Positions 11,887 through 24,040 of a stretch of 64,000 bases of DNA are shown piece by piece. How positions within the stretch are numbered: the first letter of the stretch is position 1; each line of letters opens with the position of its first letter. This stretch comes from Nymphaea colorata (lineage: Eukaryota > Streptophyta > Magnoliopsida > Nymphaeales > Nymphaeaceae). Below the pieces are notes generated by a model. That model saw only the letters and a program-made list of their open reading frames with translations. It made no database searches and had not been told where the DNA came from. The position numbers and the translations under genes are program-made. The stretch lies in the NCBI RefSeq assembly GCF_008831285.2, contig NC_045142.1:25805876-25869875 (forward strand). The letters run 5' to 3'.

Positions 11887-13384
11887 ACTTTTGGGCATGG
11901 ATAGAATTCTGGCGTCGGGATTAGTTTTATGGTGATTTGGTTTTTGGATCTTGTTTGTGGTGGTGGTTTTGATTTTTAGTATATTATGTGCTGTTCTCCA
12001 CTGCCAATTGACTGGTTTTCTGATACTTAGCTCCTAAGCTTTGATTTGTGTTTTCTTGATCGAAATAGGAAACAGACTATCAATGGCATGTGAAGACCAT
12101 CTCAGTTATCGATCTGATCTTGGTTTATAATAGAGATGTTGAGGAAAACTATTTGGTGCAAGTCGGAAAGAGTAAAACGGCTTGGCAATGTTGGTGTTGC
12201 TTTTGTGTAGTTATTGGGAAAAGATTTTGATGTTTTATAGGGTCCGCGGAAAAAAGGGACAACTAGGTCAAGTTGAGTTTAAGCGACATAATATACCCCA
12301 TTCTTTGTAGGGATCTAAAATGAGGCTTAAGGAAAATGAGCCCAAAGGAACCCATGTACACACACGCGCACACACATGAGAACGTAATGGTTTAAATCGG
12401 GGCGTAAGAAAAATGGGTCATATCTGTGGACGAGTCATATACTTTGTTTGATCTATATTATTCATTGTTTCAATTTATTATCTAACGGTAACAAACGTAT
12501 CCACGGTTCAGCCCCCTAGAAAAATTTTCTGGTTCCTCATATCTTGAGCAATTATGCTTTCTAGGTTAAACCATGTCAATAGCCTCATGGTTGGGGAAGG
12601 TCATGTCAAAGGAAAAGACTTGCTTTATGATATAGGTTTTCTGTTGGCGCCTCCCGTCTCTCGCTAACCATGGCTTGTAAAGGTCACACCACAATATGAT
12701 GTTAGCATTAGGAAAAGTTGAAATATTTGTGATAATTTTGTCATAGATTTGAAGTTCACAATTGGCTAGTGTTGGTCAGTAAAGTATGTACAAACCAATT
12801 GTTGGTGAGGTGCTGGACTTTGAAGTAAGGGCTTGCAAAAACGGTTCATGGTTTACATATCTGGTGTATTTCTCTATATAAATGTCTCGTAGGGACTTGG
12901 ATATCACGATGTCACCTGTCTTAATTCACCAGCAATCAAAACTTAGGTGCCTCTCATGTCAATCATACAAGCCTCTTAAGTCTTATCTTATTCAATCACA
13001 TGGGCTGGGGGAGCAAGTCAAAATAGAAAAGCTAAAAGCATTTGTTGTGTGTGAGTTTTAAACTTTTAACTGTTAGTTAGATAACTGTTATGTGCATGAG
13101 AAACTTACCAACTTATTAAATCCATGAATGTAAGCCATGTGATCAAATGCTTGCACATTTTTTTTCCAATCTTTATGATTATCATTTATGATTATCATCC
13201 TGCAAACTGATTGTAAAATGTTTATAATCTTAACATTTTTGTTTCTAGCCACTCATGGATATTGTTTTCAACATATGACGTTGGTTGATTTTCCTCAAAG
13301 TTGGTTTTTACCTGATTAAAGTTTCCATAGTTCTGCTTGTTAGCTGAGGTCTGCAAAGAAGTTATTAATAAATTGATTTTTATT

Positions 13385-14256
13385 CTATGTCACACGGATA
13401 CGGGTACGGGTATCCTATGGATACGGTTACGGGTACGGGGACACGGCATTTTCAAAATTTTAGGATACGCGGATACGCCGAATATTATATTCAAAAAAAT
13501 TAAAAATGATAATAAAGAAAGTCTCAAACAAAACATTGTTCATCACCAATCTCAAAAGTGATAACTGCTAAGACATAAGCAAGAAACATGAACAATAGCG
13601 AAGGCTGAAGTGAATAGTGAACAGGAACATTCAAGAATGGTAAATTATATGTTAATGCCATCTAGATATCACGTATTCATCATTGTCTAGCATCATGAAC
13701 AACAGCGAAGGCAAAATCCCCAAATCGGTTATACACCCAAAACGACAAAATCCTCAAATCCCAAAATCAAACAAAAAAAAGAAAACATCGCACATAGCAT
13801 TGAAGAATAGGATTCTAAACCGTCCAATCTTCAAACCAAAACATCCCCAAATCAGATTTTAATACCCAATCTAAAAAATTCCCAAATAAAAGTTGAAACC
13901 CTAACTTCTATTATCGAAAATAATAGACAAAACACTTACCTGTCTGTCGCTGGCTGCCGCCGGACGCCACCGGAAGTCGCCGTCGATCGCCGGAGGTCGC
14001 CGTCGCCCGCCATTGCCTTACTATACTGCCAGCCTGCCGCGGAAGCCGTCGAGGGTAAACGAAGGTCGAGCGTCAAGGGTAAATGTCAATGTGTAAAACA
14101 AAACGCGGGTTAAAAAATCGGTTATGCAAGTGGTTTGGATCGGGTCTGACCCAGACCCGATCCAAAACGTATCCAGCCATATCGCCGTGTCGGGATCCCC
14201 GTGTCCGCGTGTCGACACCGGTACTCGACCCAGTCTGCCGTATCCGTGTGACATAG
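13385..14256. mobile_element. hAT-like non-autonomous transposon 1 (872 bp)
   Basis: Perfect 19-bp terminal inverted repeats CTATGTCACACGGATACGG (13385-13403 and, inverted, 14238-14256) are flanked by a perfect 8-bp target duplication TTTTTATT (13377-13384 and 14257-14264). Subterminal GGATACGGGTACGGG repeats lie inside the left end. No transposase is seen. An 8-bp duplication is typical of hAT elements, but the class assignment rests on that length alone. It sits in the inferred leader intron. Confidence 0.9.
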
Positions 14257-14680
14257 TTTTTATTGTGTAAAAAATTTTACATGGTGGGCTTGTATCATTT
14301 GTGTAATCTTTCATCATAAGACTTGTCATCGATGCATGAATACCAAATCTAGACCAATTAAAATATTGATTTGCAAATGTTAATATGTTATTGTAGTTTC
14401 CAGTACCATTGGTCTAATGCGCAACTGGAGCTGTTGCTTTCATCTAAATAATAAATATTGAGTGGCTTTCATTCTAGACATAGTTGCTGGATTGAGATCC
14501 GAAACTGGAATGCTGTATGGGAGTTGGAATTGTCAATGGCAATTTAAAGTTTTAGAGGACAGGGAAGCTAGAAACAAGTAGGAATCAGATAGGAACTGCT
14601 GTCTTATTTTATTTAAAATGCTAAGGCGTTAGTATATGCATGTTTCGCACTAAATTTAGTAGTAATTAGGCACTTCTTAT

Positions 14681-14785
14681 CTATGTCATATAGGTGCGGG
14701 GTGCAGATGCAGATGCCGGAGCGGGACATCTTAAAAAATTTAGGTGTGGCGGTGCAGCCGAGAATATTTTTTATTATTGTTCTCA

Positions 14786-14826
<41 letters not shown>

Positions 14827-15990
14827 GCAAATTTGTCTATAAACAACAAAATTATCAAATAACAAATTCGAAATTGCAAATCAACAATTCAACGATTCTT
14901 TAAGTTATTAATGTATCGAATGTAATGCATACGACCATATTAGAAGTTTAGAACAACATATATTAAATATAGAAAATACTGTAACTTACTAATATAACAT
15001 ACTAACATATATACAAAAGCAGAAATTAAAATTAACATTTGGAAAGTAGAACACTGCTGCACCTATAATACAAGTAACAATACTTATATGTTCATATATT
15101 ACAACCAATAGCCAATAATGCATACCATGATATGAAACAGCGGTAAAAGTGTAAAACAGAATGCGAAAATGGCAAGTTACAACACAACTGTATATCGTAT
15201 GCTATGAAAACAGCAATAAAACAATGACATATTTCAGAAAATAATTATAAAATCCTAAAAGAAAAGTACATCACAAATAAGAACTGAAAAATACACAGCA
15301 AATATAAAAAAAAAAACAGGGTTGCGGCAAGAGCAGACAATTATTCATTAGTCATCACACGTTAAAAAAAAGAAAACTGGACAACAGTGGAAAAATGAAC
15401 ATAAAACTCAACGGAGAACGTTGGAGGATTGGACGTCAGAGGACTGTATGACAGCCCGTCGTCTCAGCCTCTCAGGTCGCTGTCACCGGTCACTGAAGGA
15501 TGAAAACTGATAAAAGGAAAACACTGGCTGCTAGAGGACTGAATGCAGGTTGCCTTGTGCCACAGAAGGGCTGAAGGTTGCTGCTGGAGGACAATCTACC
15601 GGTCTCAGGTTGCCCGTCGCACCGATGGCCATTGGAAAATCATCATCTATCAAGTCTCTCCACACACACACTCACACACAGAGAAGGCTGAACTCCAAAG
15701 CGATCAGGCGGTCGAATGACTTCAGTCGAAACCCTAAACCCCTTTTCAATACTTTTAATGAAGTAATTAAAAAACAAAAAAGACACATATAGACTTGACA
15801 CGGGTTGACTGCACCTGAGTCGAGTCAAACGTGAGTCGGGTGCGGGTCGAAAATGGACAGAAATGGTCGGGTATGGCTGACCACACTGGACTCTCCTTGA
15901 CCAATCGTGGGTGTGAGTCGAAGCCACACCAGCACCCGAGTTGTGTCGACGCCGGTGCAGTGGCAAAAATAAAGTGTCCATGTGACTTAG
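14681..15990. mobile_element. hAT-like non-autonomous transposon 2 (1,310 bp)
   Basis: The left end CTATGTCATATAGG and the inverted right end CTAAGTCACATGGA are imperfect terminal repeats related to those of transposon 1. They are flanked by a perfect 8-bp duplication CTTCTTAT (14673-14680 and 15991-15998). The subterminal region is rich in GGTGCGGGTGCAGATGC-type words. A (TA)n tract lies at about 14790-14819. No transposase frame was found. Confidence 0.88.
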
Positions 15991-16315
15991 CTTCTTATAT
16001 GGTTCATTTGGGTTTCATTTTAGGACAGAGATTCTGTATTTACTTTATTTCTTTTGTTATTAGTTACATATTTTTGGAAAAAAGTCTTTGAATTTTAACT
16101 AATAACTATGTAGTTAAAAACTTAAAATCATGCCTAGTTAAGCCTTATTGGGATTGGTGCACTGGATTAGCTTTTGCCATTGGCAAAAATAGTTGACGTC
16201 AGCCTCACTATCGGCACGCGCTTAAGCAGGCATAGGCCTGGGAGTGAGAGTACTAGCCACATGGTTTTATTCTGTTGAAAGTTCAATAGATCATATGTAT
16301 CAGATGTGTTTTCCT

Positions 16316-16902
16316 CCTTAATCACATGGTTGCTTTAAAATGCACCCAGCACCTGCGTTGAGCCAACATAGGTGTGGGTGCAAGTGCGGCTCCGCACTTT
16401 ATCCTTTCCCTCTCTTTTTTGTTTTTCTCTTCTTTCTCTCCCTCTTTTCTCTTTTATCTTCTCTCTCTCTCTCTCTCTCTCTTTTTGTTTCCCTCCTATT
16501 TTTCCCTCCCTTCTATCTTTTTCACTTTCAGCTTTTTCAGTGAGTTAGACAGTCGTATTCACCTCTTTTTCTCTTCCTTAAAAAGAAAGACAGCAAAAGG
16601 ATGACCAGTCTGCCATCCTTTAAAAAGGACAACCAGACTGCCGATATTTTAAAAAAGCTTTATTTTATTCAATTTAAAGTTTTAAAAATAAACTATGTTC
16701 AAGTTCCATGTGACTTTAAAATGCACCCAGCAGACAAAATGACTTTTCAATAAAATTTCATTTCCATTCAAAAAAATATAAACATATAACATTATACATA
16801 TACATACATATATATATATAGCTGCACCCTTGTGCCCAAGTTTTTTGAGTTGTGTTGCACCAGCATCCGCACTTGCACCGACACCTGCACCCATGTGGCA
16901 TA
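16316..16902. mobile_element. hAT-like non-autonomous transposon 3 (diverged copy)
   Basis: Left end CCTTAATCACATGGTTGC and inverted right end TATGCCACATGGGTGCAGG resemble the ends of transposons 1 and 2. Flanks GTTTTCCT (16308-16315) and ATTTTCCT (16903-16910) match at seven of eight bases. Subterminal GGTGCAAGTGCGG words link it to the same family. The interior has a C/T-rich tract (about 16400-16540). Exact boundaries are less certain than for the other copies. Confidence 0.65.
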
Positions 16903-16999
16903 ATTTTCCTCATGGCAAAAAAAAAAGAAAAAAAAGGCAACATCATTATTTAGTCGAGTTTGAGTAGTTGAATCCTCAGTCTAGTCAGCTGTCAACTGA

Positions 17000-18840
17000 C
17001 TAGGCAGGCAACAAGTGCTGTCAGCAGTCCAGTCCGGAAGTAAAAAATTCAATAGATTAACTATTTTCTGGAGAATTCTTTCAGTTCTCAATAACATTGG
17101 GGTATCCCTGCTTGCTTGCAGCAGAAAAAAAAAGTATTTGCTGGAGAACATATATGTTTTCATCTACATTTATATATTCACATGCAGTTGTATCATTGTA
17201 CCTAAATCCCAGATGATTGCCATGTCTTAGGGAAATTTTGTGCTGATGTTGTATCACATACTTGGACCCATTAACATATGTGATAATGCTCATGCTCCAG
17301 ACAAGTCTTTGAACAGTAAAGGATGTAAGCACCTAATGTTTGGCATATTTGAACAATTGTCTTAAAGAAAGTGAGTAGTAGCGTGTTGAAGATTAGTTCC
17401 TGGAGAATGTTATCAAGGACTTGAATTGCCCAATGCCAAGATGAAGTCGCAATTTCTTGATTCCTTTTAGATAACAGTGAAACTTATGAGACTCATAAAT
17501 GTATCATTAGTTTCTTAGTATACCAAAATTTACTAAAAATATGATAATCACACGTAGCATATACCATGTCATAAACTATGAAGAGTTAATTGCTTTTGGT
17601 ATGCTTGTTACTAGGAAAATATAATTTTATGTGTTTTAAGAAAACATCAATGCTAACCCTTCCTCTTGGAATGAGTTACATATAACATAAGAGGTTTGAG
17701 AACCATTTTGATGCTCTTAAAGACGATTGGCACATTATACTTTAGCACTGAATGAAACTATTTGACTAAGAGGTACATGATTCATGGACAGAATATATTA
17801 TGCTCTAGCACAAATGCAAACTATTTGACCAAGACGTACATGATTCATGGACAGAAATACTTATATCATGTTAGACAATATATGTATAATGATAAATTCT
17901 ACCAGACTTCTGTGCTGAATGGATTGATGCTTTCTCAAAAAGAAAGTATTTGGAACTTAATCCCATCTATCATGCTATAACTTTTCTATTCATGGATTAT
18001 TGTTATTGGCCATTTACTAAAGGCTAACAAACCTTGGGTTTTGTACCTTTTAGTTAGTGTACACGTTTCTTATGAGCTTTCATATAAGCAACCAATCTAA
18101 TGAAAAGATTAAAAGTAAGCAGCGATGTGCTCAACTAATTGACTGGTTGTTGGGGTTCCTCGTTATGTAATGAGTGGAAAATTCTTGCATGGAACATCAT
18201 TGGACTCTGCTGAGACCAGATGGACAAGCTCTGCTGAAGATGTTTCCCGTGAGAAAGTGTTATGCGAGGTTGGATTCCATCATGCATATTATGATCAGCC
18301 CTATCCTTGGTTGTGCTTTTATGATTTTTGAAGGTCTAATAAGCAGAGCCAGATGGACTTTCCTAATGTTTGCTGTAGCAATATGCTGCCTCAGTGCTTG
18401 AGTTATGCTAGTGCTCTTATGTGGATTCTCCAATGGTGCTCTAGTAGTTCTCTTGTTGAGAGTATAGTGCCCTTTTTTCCAAACGTGATGCTTCTTTCAA
18501 TTTCAATTTTCCTGCTATAATCACTTGACAATTGAAATGTTACGGCTTCGTTATGTTTGTGATGGAGTTACTTTAGAGCTACTTTACAGTGGTATCTGTC
18601 CACTGAAGGGAGTGTTAGTCAACCTATTGGGTCCATCAAACAGGACCTTACTTCATAATGCATCGGCAGAGAATCATAGACCATCATTGTGGTTGTATTT
18701 CAAGAGAACATATTTATAGTATGTCATATTCTTTTTTCATGGCTAGAAAGGGAAAGGTTTATTTTTTTGTGTTTGATTCCTAATTCTTTATTTTTTTCCT
18801 TTCAATTTTTATTCGGCTAATGTTCTGGGAATTTGGTTGT
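17000..18840 (+). other. Remainder of the inferred leader intron
   Basis: No recognised gene. There are short, protein-like open segments, for example a plus-strand frame of about 58 codons from about 18149 to 18331 containing ETRWTSSAEDVSREKVLCEV and ending in TGA. This could be a decayed gene or transposon fragment; no family was recognised. Confidence 0.4.
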
Positions 18841-18852
18841 TACAGTTTGAAA

Positions 18853-19175
18853 ATGTCAGGTAAGTATATCATGGGTACTCTTGCGGTGACCGGTGTAGTC
18901 GCCTATGTGCTTGATAATCTGATATCTGACCAGAAGTTATTTGGAGGTTAGTTTTTCTCTCAGTTTTTGAATATGTACCATGTTGGGACTTTTTGTGGTT
19001 TGGTTCGGTATTCTGACAATGAATCCATTTAGGCACCACTCCAAAAACTGTCACGGGCAATGACTGGGGGGAGGAAACAGACAAGAAGTTTCAGGCGTGG
19101 CCACGCACTGCTGGGCCTCCAGTTGTCATGAATCCCATCACACGTCAGAATTTTATCATCAAGTCAAATGAGTGA
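18853..19175 (+). CDS. Small single-pass membrane protein (Fb15-like, probably mitochondrial)
   Basis: Two coding exons, 18853-18946 and 19033-19175, joined by an 86-bp GT-AG intron in phase 1, encode 78 residues. The acceptor at 18846, seven bases before the ATG, implies an upstream non-coding exon. Residues about 5-24 (YIMGTLAVTGVVAYVLDNLI) form one hydrophobic segment. The second half carries KKFQAWPRTAGPPVVMNPI, which I recognise from a conserved family of plant proteins of about 75 residues, some labelled 'fiber protein Fb15'. A mitochondrial inner-membrane location is an inference from size and topology; the biochemical role is unknown to me. A broken duplicate lies 2.9 kb downstream. 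Confidence 0.85.
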
Positions 19176-19540
19176 TGATACAGTCTGTCTATTTGCATGC
19201 TTGATAAACTTAGTGTTAAACTTGACACCCATAAGATTATTTTCATTCCAATTGGATGATTTGTTCGTTGATGTGGTTCTCTGATCCTACTGTGCCTCAA
19301 TGTATTACTTGAATAATCAATTCTATCAGCCCAACTGCTGTTTTTGATCGTCTTCCTTTTGTAGACTCTGCAAGTTCTCAATAAACATATCTTTGTGCTT
19401 GGGGCAATGGTGCAGCTAGTGAGGTCAAATCGAGGCGCATCAATTGCTGGTTGAAAGTTCTCAATAAACCCTGGGCACCAAAAATTGTAGAATTGAAATT
19501 CTTGCATATGGGGTTTCTCAATTAATCTCGTGAATAGGTA
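19176..19540 (+). other. 3' UTR region of the small gene
   Basis: This stretch matches the sequence after the pseudogene stop at 22095, including CTTGATAAAC-AGTGTTAAACT and TGTAGAATTGAAATTCTT. It is therefore part of the duplicated unit and probably contains the transcript 3' end. Confidence 0.6.
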
Positions 19541-21850
19541 CCTACATTATCTGCTAATCAATGGGGTCTTTAGGTAAAGACCTGCAGTATCCTTTTACGG
19601 ATGTCTCCTGTTCAAGTACTTCATGGTTGATTCTCCGTATCTTGTGGGCGAGACTGGATTCTCCTTTGGCATTCTTGTCTGCCATCTTTCCCCACTCAAT
19701 TCTCCTTTCATTTGGTTGGTTCAAAAACGGAGTGGTGAAATGCTCTGGTGAAAAAAAAAAACAAAAAAAGAGGGCTCTATAACTTGAATTGGGGAGGAAG
19801 AATCTATTTGCGTCACATCCTAAGCTTTACATAAAATAGGATAGGCCGTCCACAAGGGATGTAAACCGTTTGGATGTAATTTCGGGATTCTGTTGTTTTT
19901 TGGCTGTTCCAAATTCGACCTTTTGATCCTAAATGCATTTAGACTATCTGAGTCCAAACCATTTAACACTGGCCCCCAAATTTGAACCAAATGCAGCAAT
20001 TTTAGAAACATTAGTGGGCTTGAACCAATAACCGGCCACTTGCTGGCTATGACTTCCCAGTTGTCCTAACCACTTGGACATGAAGGATCCAGCGGGACCG
20101 ACATGAACACCCGAGAGTTTGATCTATGTTTGAACCTACTGGGCTGCTGCAAGCCAAAACCTGTTGCTGCCACAGCCAAAGAGGAGAAGTGAGTTGGCTT
20201 CACTGACTCTCTTTCTTTGATTAAACTTGGGTCGGGTCAAAACCTTTAATGAGGTTGACTTGGTCAAATTTTATGTAATCAAATTCAGATTCCGAATTCA
20301 TATCCTGTTCCTTAAAACCCAATTCAGACCCAATATTGATGTTTATTGGGTTGGAACTTTATCAGATCCCAGAAAGGTTTCAACTCAAATCCAGATTCAG
20401 TTAGAAAACTGCGTACAAAATCTAAATTTGATTAGTAATTTGGTCTAGAATTCCTTACCAGATTTGAAGAGACAAATTCAAAACCGACTCAGGAAGCGGA
20501 ACGTATGAAATCTTTCCAACTCTTATCATTCTCATCACCATCATCAGGTCGTCATGTCAACTCTTAGACCACATCTTTCCAACCCTCAACCCTCAGAAGT
20601 GTATGAAATCTTTCTTTGTCAACTTGGTCCTGGAAAACCGCTGCAGAACCAATTTAGATGATCCTTTCATGTATGTTCTGATCGACACTTTTACGAAACC
20701 CAGTGTTTAAACAACCACTAGATTTGGCCATTGTAGATTTCAGATCCATATGAAACTCCAAGGCCCGTCCAAGGGAGCGGGGTCAAACTCGAAATCCATC
20801 TACATGAGATCCTCAATGATCTCAGCTTGTTGAGTTTTATGTTCAAATTCGGATTCAAATACTCTACCATATATTTAGTTTCAGCCCATCAGAATCCACT
20901 TTTCTAGCCAGTAGATGTATTTGGTCTCGAGTCGGTAATTGGATCTTACCGAACCCCGTTGTTCTCCACCCCAGACAGGGGACCCGGGTCTGGACCTCCC
21001 TCGGACCCGAGCTAACACCCAGTAAACTCGATGCAGCCAGGGACCGGTGACGAAAGTTTTTCAGCTACCGTTTTCCGTTTGCCCTCCTCTGGCTCCCCAC
21101 TCTCAGTACCCAGCTTGAACCATGACTGAAGAAGCCCTCGCCAGATAGCCGTTGCCGGCCGGTTTCTCTCACTCCCCTCCTAGGTGAGTCTCTGTCTCTC
21201 TCCCTTCTCAATTGGATTTGGGGTCTTTTATTTATATTCGAATAAGCTGATCTATGTCGAGTTGTTCATGTGTTACTTCCGAGAATTTCTGTTATTTTTC
21301 AATAATTTTCATGTTGGGTTTGTTCAGTTGTTCTTCTGTGAACATTCAGTTGTTTACTTCGGGGCTTTTGTGATTCTTCAACGCAATGCCATGTTCGACT
21401 CACGAGTTGCTCTTGGTTGAGGAACGGAAAGTCTGAACAAAAACAGAACAAGAATAAGGTCGCAGAACAAGAAACAAACAAAGAAAAGAGCAGCCTTACA
21501 TGACAAAAAGAAGAAAAAAAAGAAAGAATTGGTAGAAAAAGAAAATGTCAAAGTTGTTTCCATGTTGCCGGTTGCTTGGAAATAGCCGGTCTAGGCAGCC
21601 AGCTAAGGGCGCCCTACAAAATCTCTGTCACATGGGTAACCTCTTTGATTTCTCAAAAGCACAAAAGCTGTGTGTCACGTGTAGTTCTATTTGTCATTCT
21701 TCCCTCTGTCACTCGTACTTATGCTTCTCATATGGTTCACTTGCGCTTCATATTTCGGGCTTTAGGTTTGTCTGTCGAACATTTTTGACAAACTTCAGAC
21801 CTTTAATGTTTAATTTCTGATTGTGTAGTTAAAATCACGACTACCCGATC
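19541..21850. other. Spacer between the two gene copies
   Basis: No recognised gene. A pyrimidine-rich stretch near 21130-21182 ends CCTCCTAG followed by GTGAGT, and could be the leader exon and donor of the duplicate unit. Repeated GGGTC/TTCAAAT/AGATTC words at 20220-20470 and 20700-20900 look like old dispersed repeats. Confidence 0.4.
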
Positions 21851-21854
21851 GATT

Positions 21855-22335
21855 TTCTTAATCGTATAGGGAAAAAAGTTTTTTTTGTTTGATTCCTAAT
21901 CCTATATTTTATTTGCGTCGATGGTTTATTCAGCTAAAGTTATGGAAAATTGGTTGTTAGAGCTTGACTGTAGCGGGCAATGACTGGTCGGAGGAAACAG
22001 AAAAGACGCTTCAGGCATGGCCGCGCACTGCCGGGACTCCGGTTGCCTTGAACCCCATCACTCGTCATATTTTTGTCTTCAAGGCAGACGAGTGATGGTA
22101 CACTGTCGGAGTGCATATTTAGGATCCGATTTCCTTGATAAACCCAGTGTTAAACTAACATCCATGATTGTTTTCAATCCAATTCAATGATTTTTTATTG
22201 TTTGGCGTCTGTTCACACTGTCCTTCAATTTATAAGGTGAATAATGGTTGCCCAACAATGCCGTAAGAACATTGTAGAATTGAAATTCTTAAATTTTGGG
22301 TTTTCTCTACTTGATCTCACGACCTTCAGCATGAA
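21855..22335 (+). pseudogene. Broken duplicate of the small membrane-protein gene
   Basis: The segment matches the parent from the 3' end of the leader intron (GTTTGATTCCTAAT, then GGTTGTTA) through coding exon 2 and the 3' UTR. About 180 bp equivalent to the ATG exon and following intron are missing, so the intron end runs straight into exon 2. The exon-2 remnant is 21967-22095. It stays open for 42 codons (GNDWSEETEKTLQAWPRTAG) to a TGA at the same place as the parent. With no start codon in frame it cannot make the parent protein. Retained intron sequence shows a DNA-level duplication, not a retrocopy. Confidence 0.85.
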
Positions 22336-22551
22336 GTAGTTGTCTAGGTTTAGGAAGGACCGCAAAAGGTCCTTTCAGGAGGATGAGATGAAAGTTATCT
22401 GCTATAAGGAATATAGCATGCTTCTTGGATTATTAGTTTCGATGTATGGAAACTGGTCTAAGCTCTATGATGTTCTTACTTGGAAGGATCCTTGGCAGCA
22501 TTCTTACCCGCCAAGGCACACCTATCGACAGAGAAATGAAATTTAAAGGGG
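22336..22551. other. Flank of the retrotransposon, nothing recognised
   Basis: Short open frames only. The sequence ends at the CTTTAA target duplication of the copia element. Confidence 0.4.
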
Positions 22552-22557
22552 CTTTAA

Positions 22558-23218
22558 TGTTAAAAACAAAAGGACCATATTGCAAGCAAAATACAGATGA
22601 AAAACAGCCTCTCTGTAAACAATTATGTGTACGTGATTTCAAGAGAGTGAATAGTGAATGAACGGCAGAGAGCAAAACAGAAAACCAATCTCATAGAAGA
22701 CACCCAAATTACGTGGTTCGGATAGACTGTTTGTCTTCCTACATCCACGGGGAGAAACTAGCAGGATTCATATTATATGAAGCATAAAAAAATACAGTGA
22801 GATCCAAGAAACCATAACATACTAAATCCCTTTACAAAACAACAATGTCTCTGCGTGTCCTTCAGCCCCAAATCTCTCTCGTTGTTTTCTGTATGTATCT
22901 CACATAACCCCAAAACTGAAAAATATACCTCTTCGTCTAGAGACGACACACAGAATAACTGCCCACAAGAGATTTCAGCAAGTGAGAGAGTTGGTCGTGG
23001 AGTCTCCATGTTGACGACGACACCTTGAGACGCTCCACCAAAATCGCAGGCCACTCGTTGAGTTTCTCCACCAAAATAGCATACCACAAAACAATGGCGT
23101 GAGGCAAAAAAGGGGAAAGATGTCGAGCCCTTCCATAAAGCAAAATAAGGGTTTTAGAGAAGAAAGACATAAATGCCCACTGTTGAATTACAAAAGGCCA
23201 AGTCAAAAACTAATAACA
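22558..23218 (-). repeat. 3' LTR of the copia element
   Basis: 661 bp. On the plus strand it starts TGTTAAAAAC and ends ACTAATAACA, so it is bounded by TG...CA. It lacks a 6-bp segment present in the 5' LTR near 27255. Confidence 0.95.
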
Positions 23219-23231
23219 AAACTCCACCTTT
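23219..23231 (-). other. Polypurine tract of the copia element
   Basis: On the minus strand AAAAGGTGGAGTT directly precedes the 3' LTR. This is the position and composition expected for the plus-strand primer of reverse transcription. Confidence 0.75.
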
Positions 23232-23314
23232 TCGGCTTGGTCATAATCCATAAAACATATAAGATCAATCCTGTTCAATATGAATGTCCATTCTCCCTTG
23301 GACTCCAAACATGT

Positions 23315-24037
23315 TTAACATGCACAAATCTGAGCCAAGCTCAGACAATAGTGAGTGAGAGGTTTCGTCAACATGTCTGCCACATTATGTTGCGACTCCA
23401 CCTTTTGTAGTTGAATTTCACCATTTGCCACAAACTCCATGATTTTATGATATCTGACATCTATATGTTTAGTTCTTCCATGATAAATTGGATCTTTAGT
23501 CAAACATATTGCGCTTTGACTGTCACAATGTAATTTGACATTTTCCTGCATAATACCCAGTTCATTGACAAGTCCTCTTAACCAAACTGCTTCTTTAGCA
23601 GTTTTTACTGCGGCAATATACTCTGATTCAGTTGTTGATAAAGCAACAATATCTTGTAATGTATCTTTCCAACTGATTGGGCCTCTACCTAGAGTAAATA
23701 TATACCATGTTGTAGATCTTCTTTTATCTAAGTCACCTGCATAATCTGAATCAACATAGCCAATCAGAGTATCAGAAATATTTATACCTGCCTGAAATAA
23801 TAAACCAACATCTGATGAGCCCTTCAAATATCGCAGAATCCATTTTACTGCCTCCCAATGTCTTTGACCTGGATTTGCCATATATCTGCTAACAACACTT
23901 ACAGCATGAGATAAATCAAGCCTAGTACAGACCATAACATACATAAGACATCCAACTACATTTGCATATGGTATTTTGCTCATAATGCTGCTTTCTTTTT
24001 CAGATTTGGGACAATCTTTCAAAGATAACTTAAAGTG
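23315..24037 (-). pseudogene. Copia RNase H domain
   Basis: In frame with the RT segment but separated from it by the TAA at 24038-24040. The acidic residues expected of the RNase H fold are visible: YVDSDYAGD, TESEY, CDSQSA and RTKHIDVRYH. The end DMLTKPL is typical of copia polyproteins. Open to 23315. Product cannot be made from the intact polyprotein because of upstream stops. Confidence 0.95.
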
Positions 24038-24040
24038 TTA

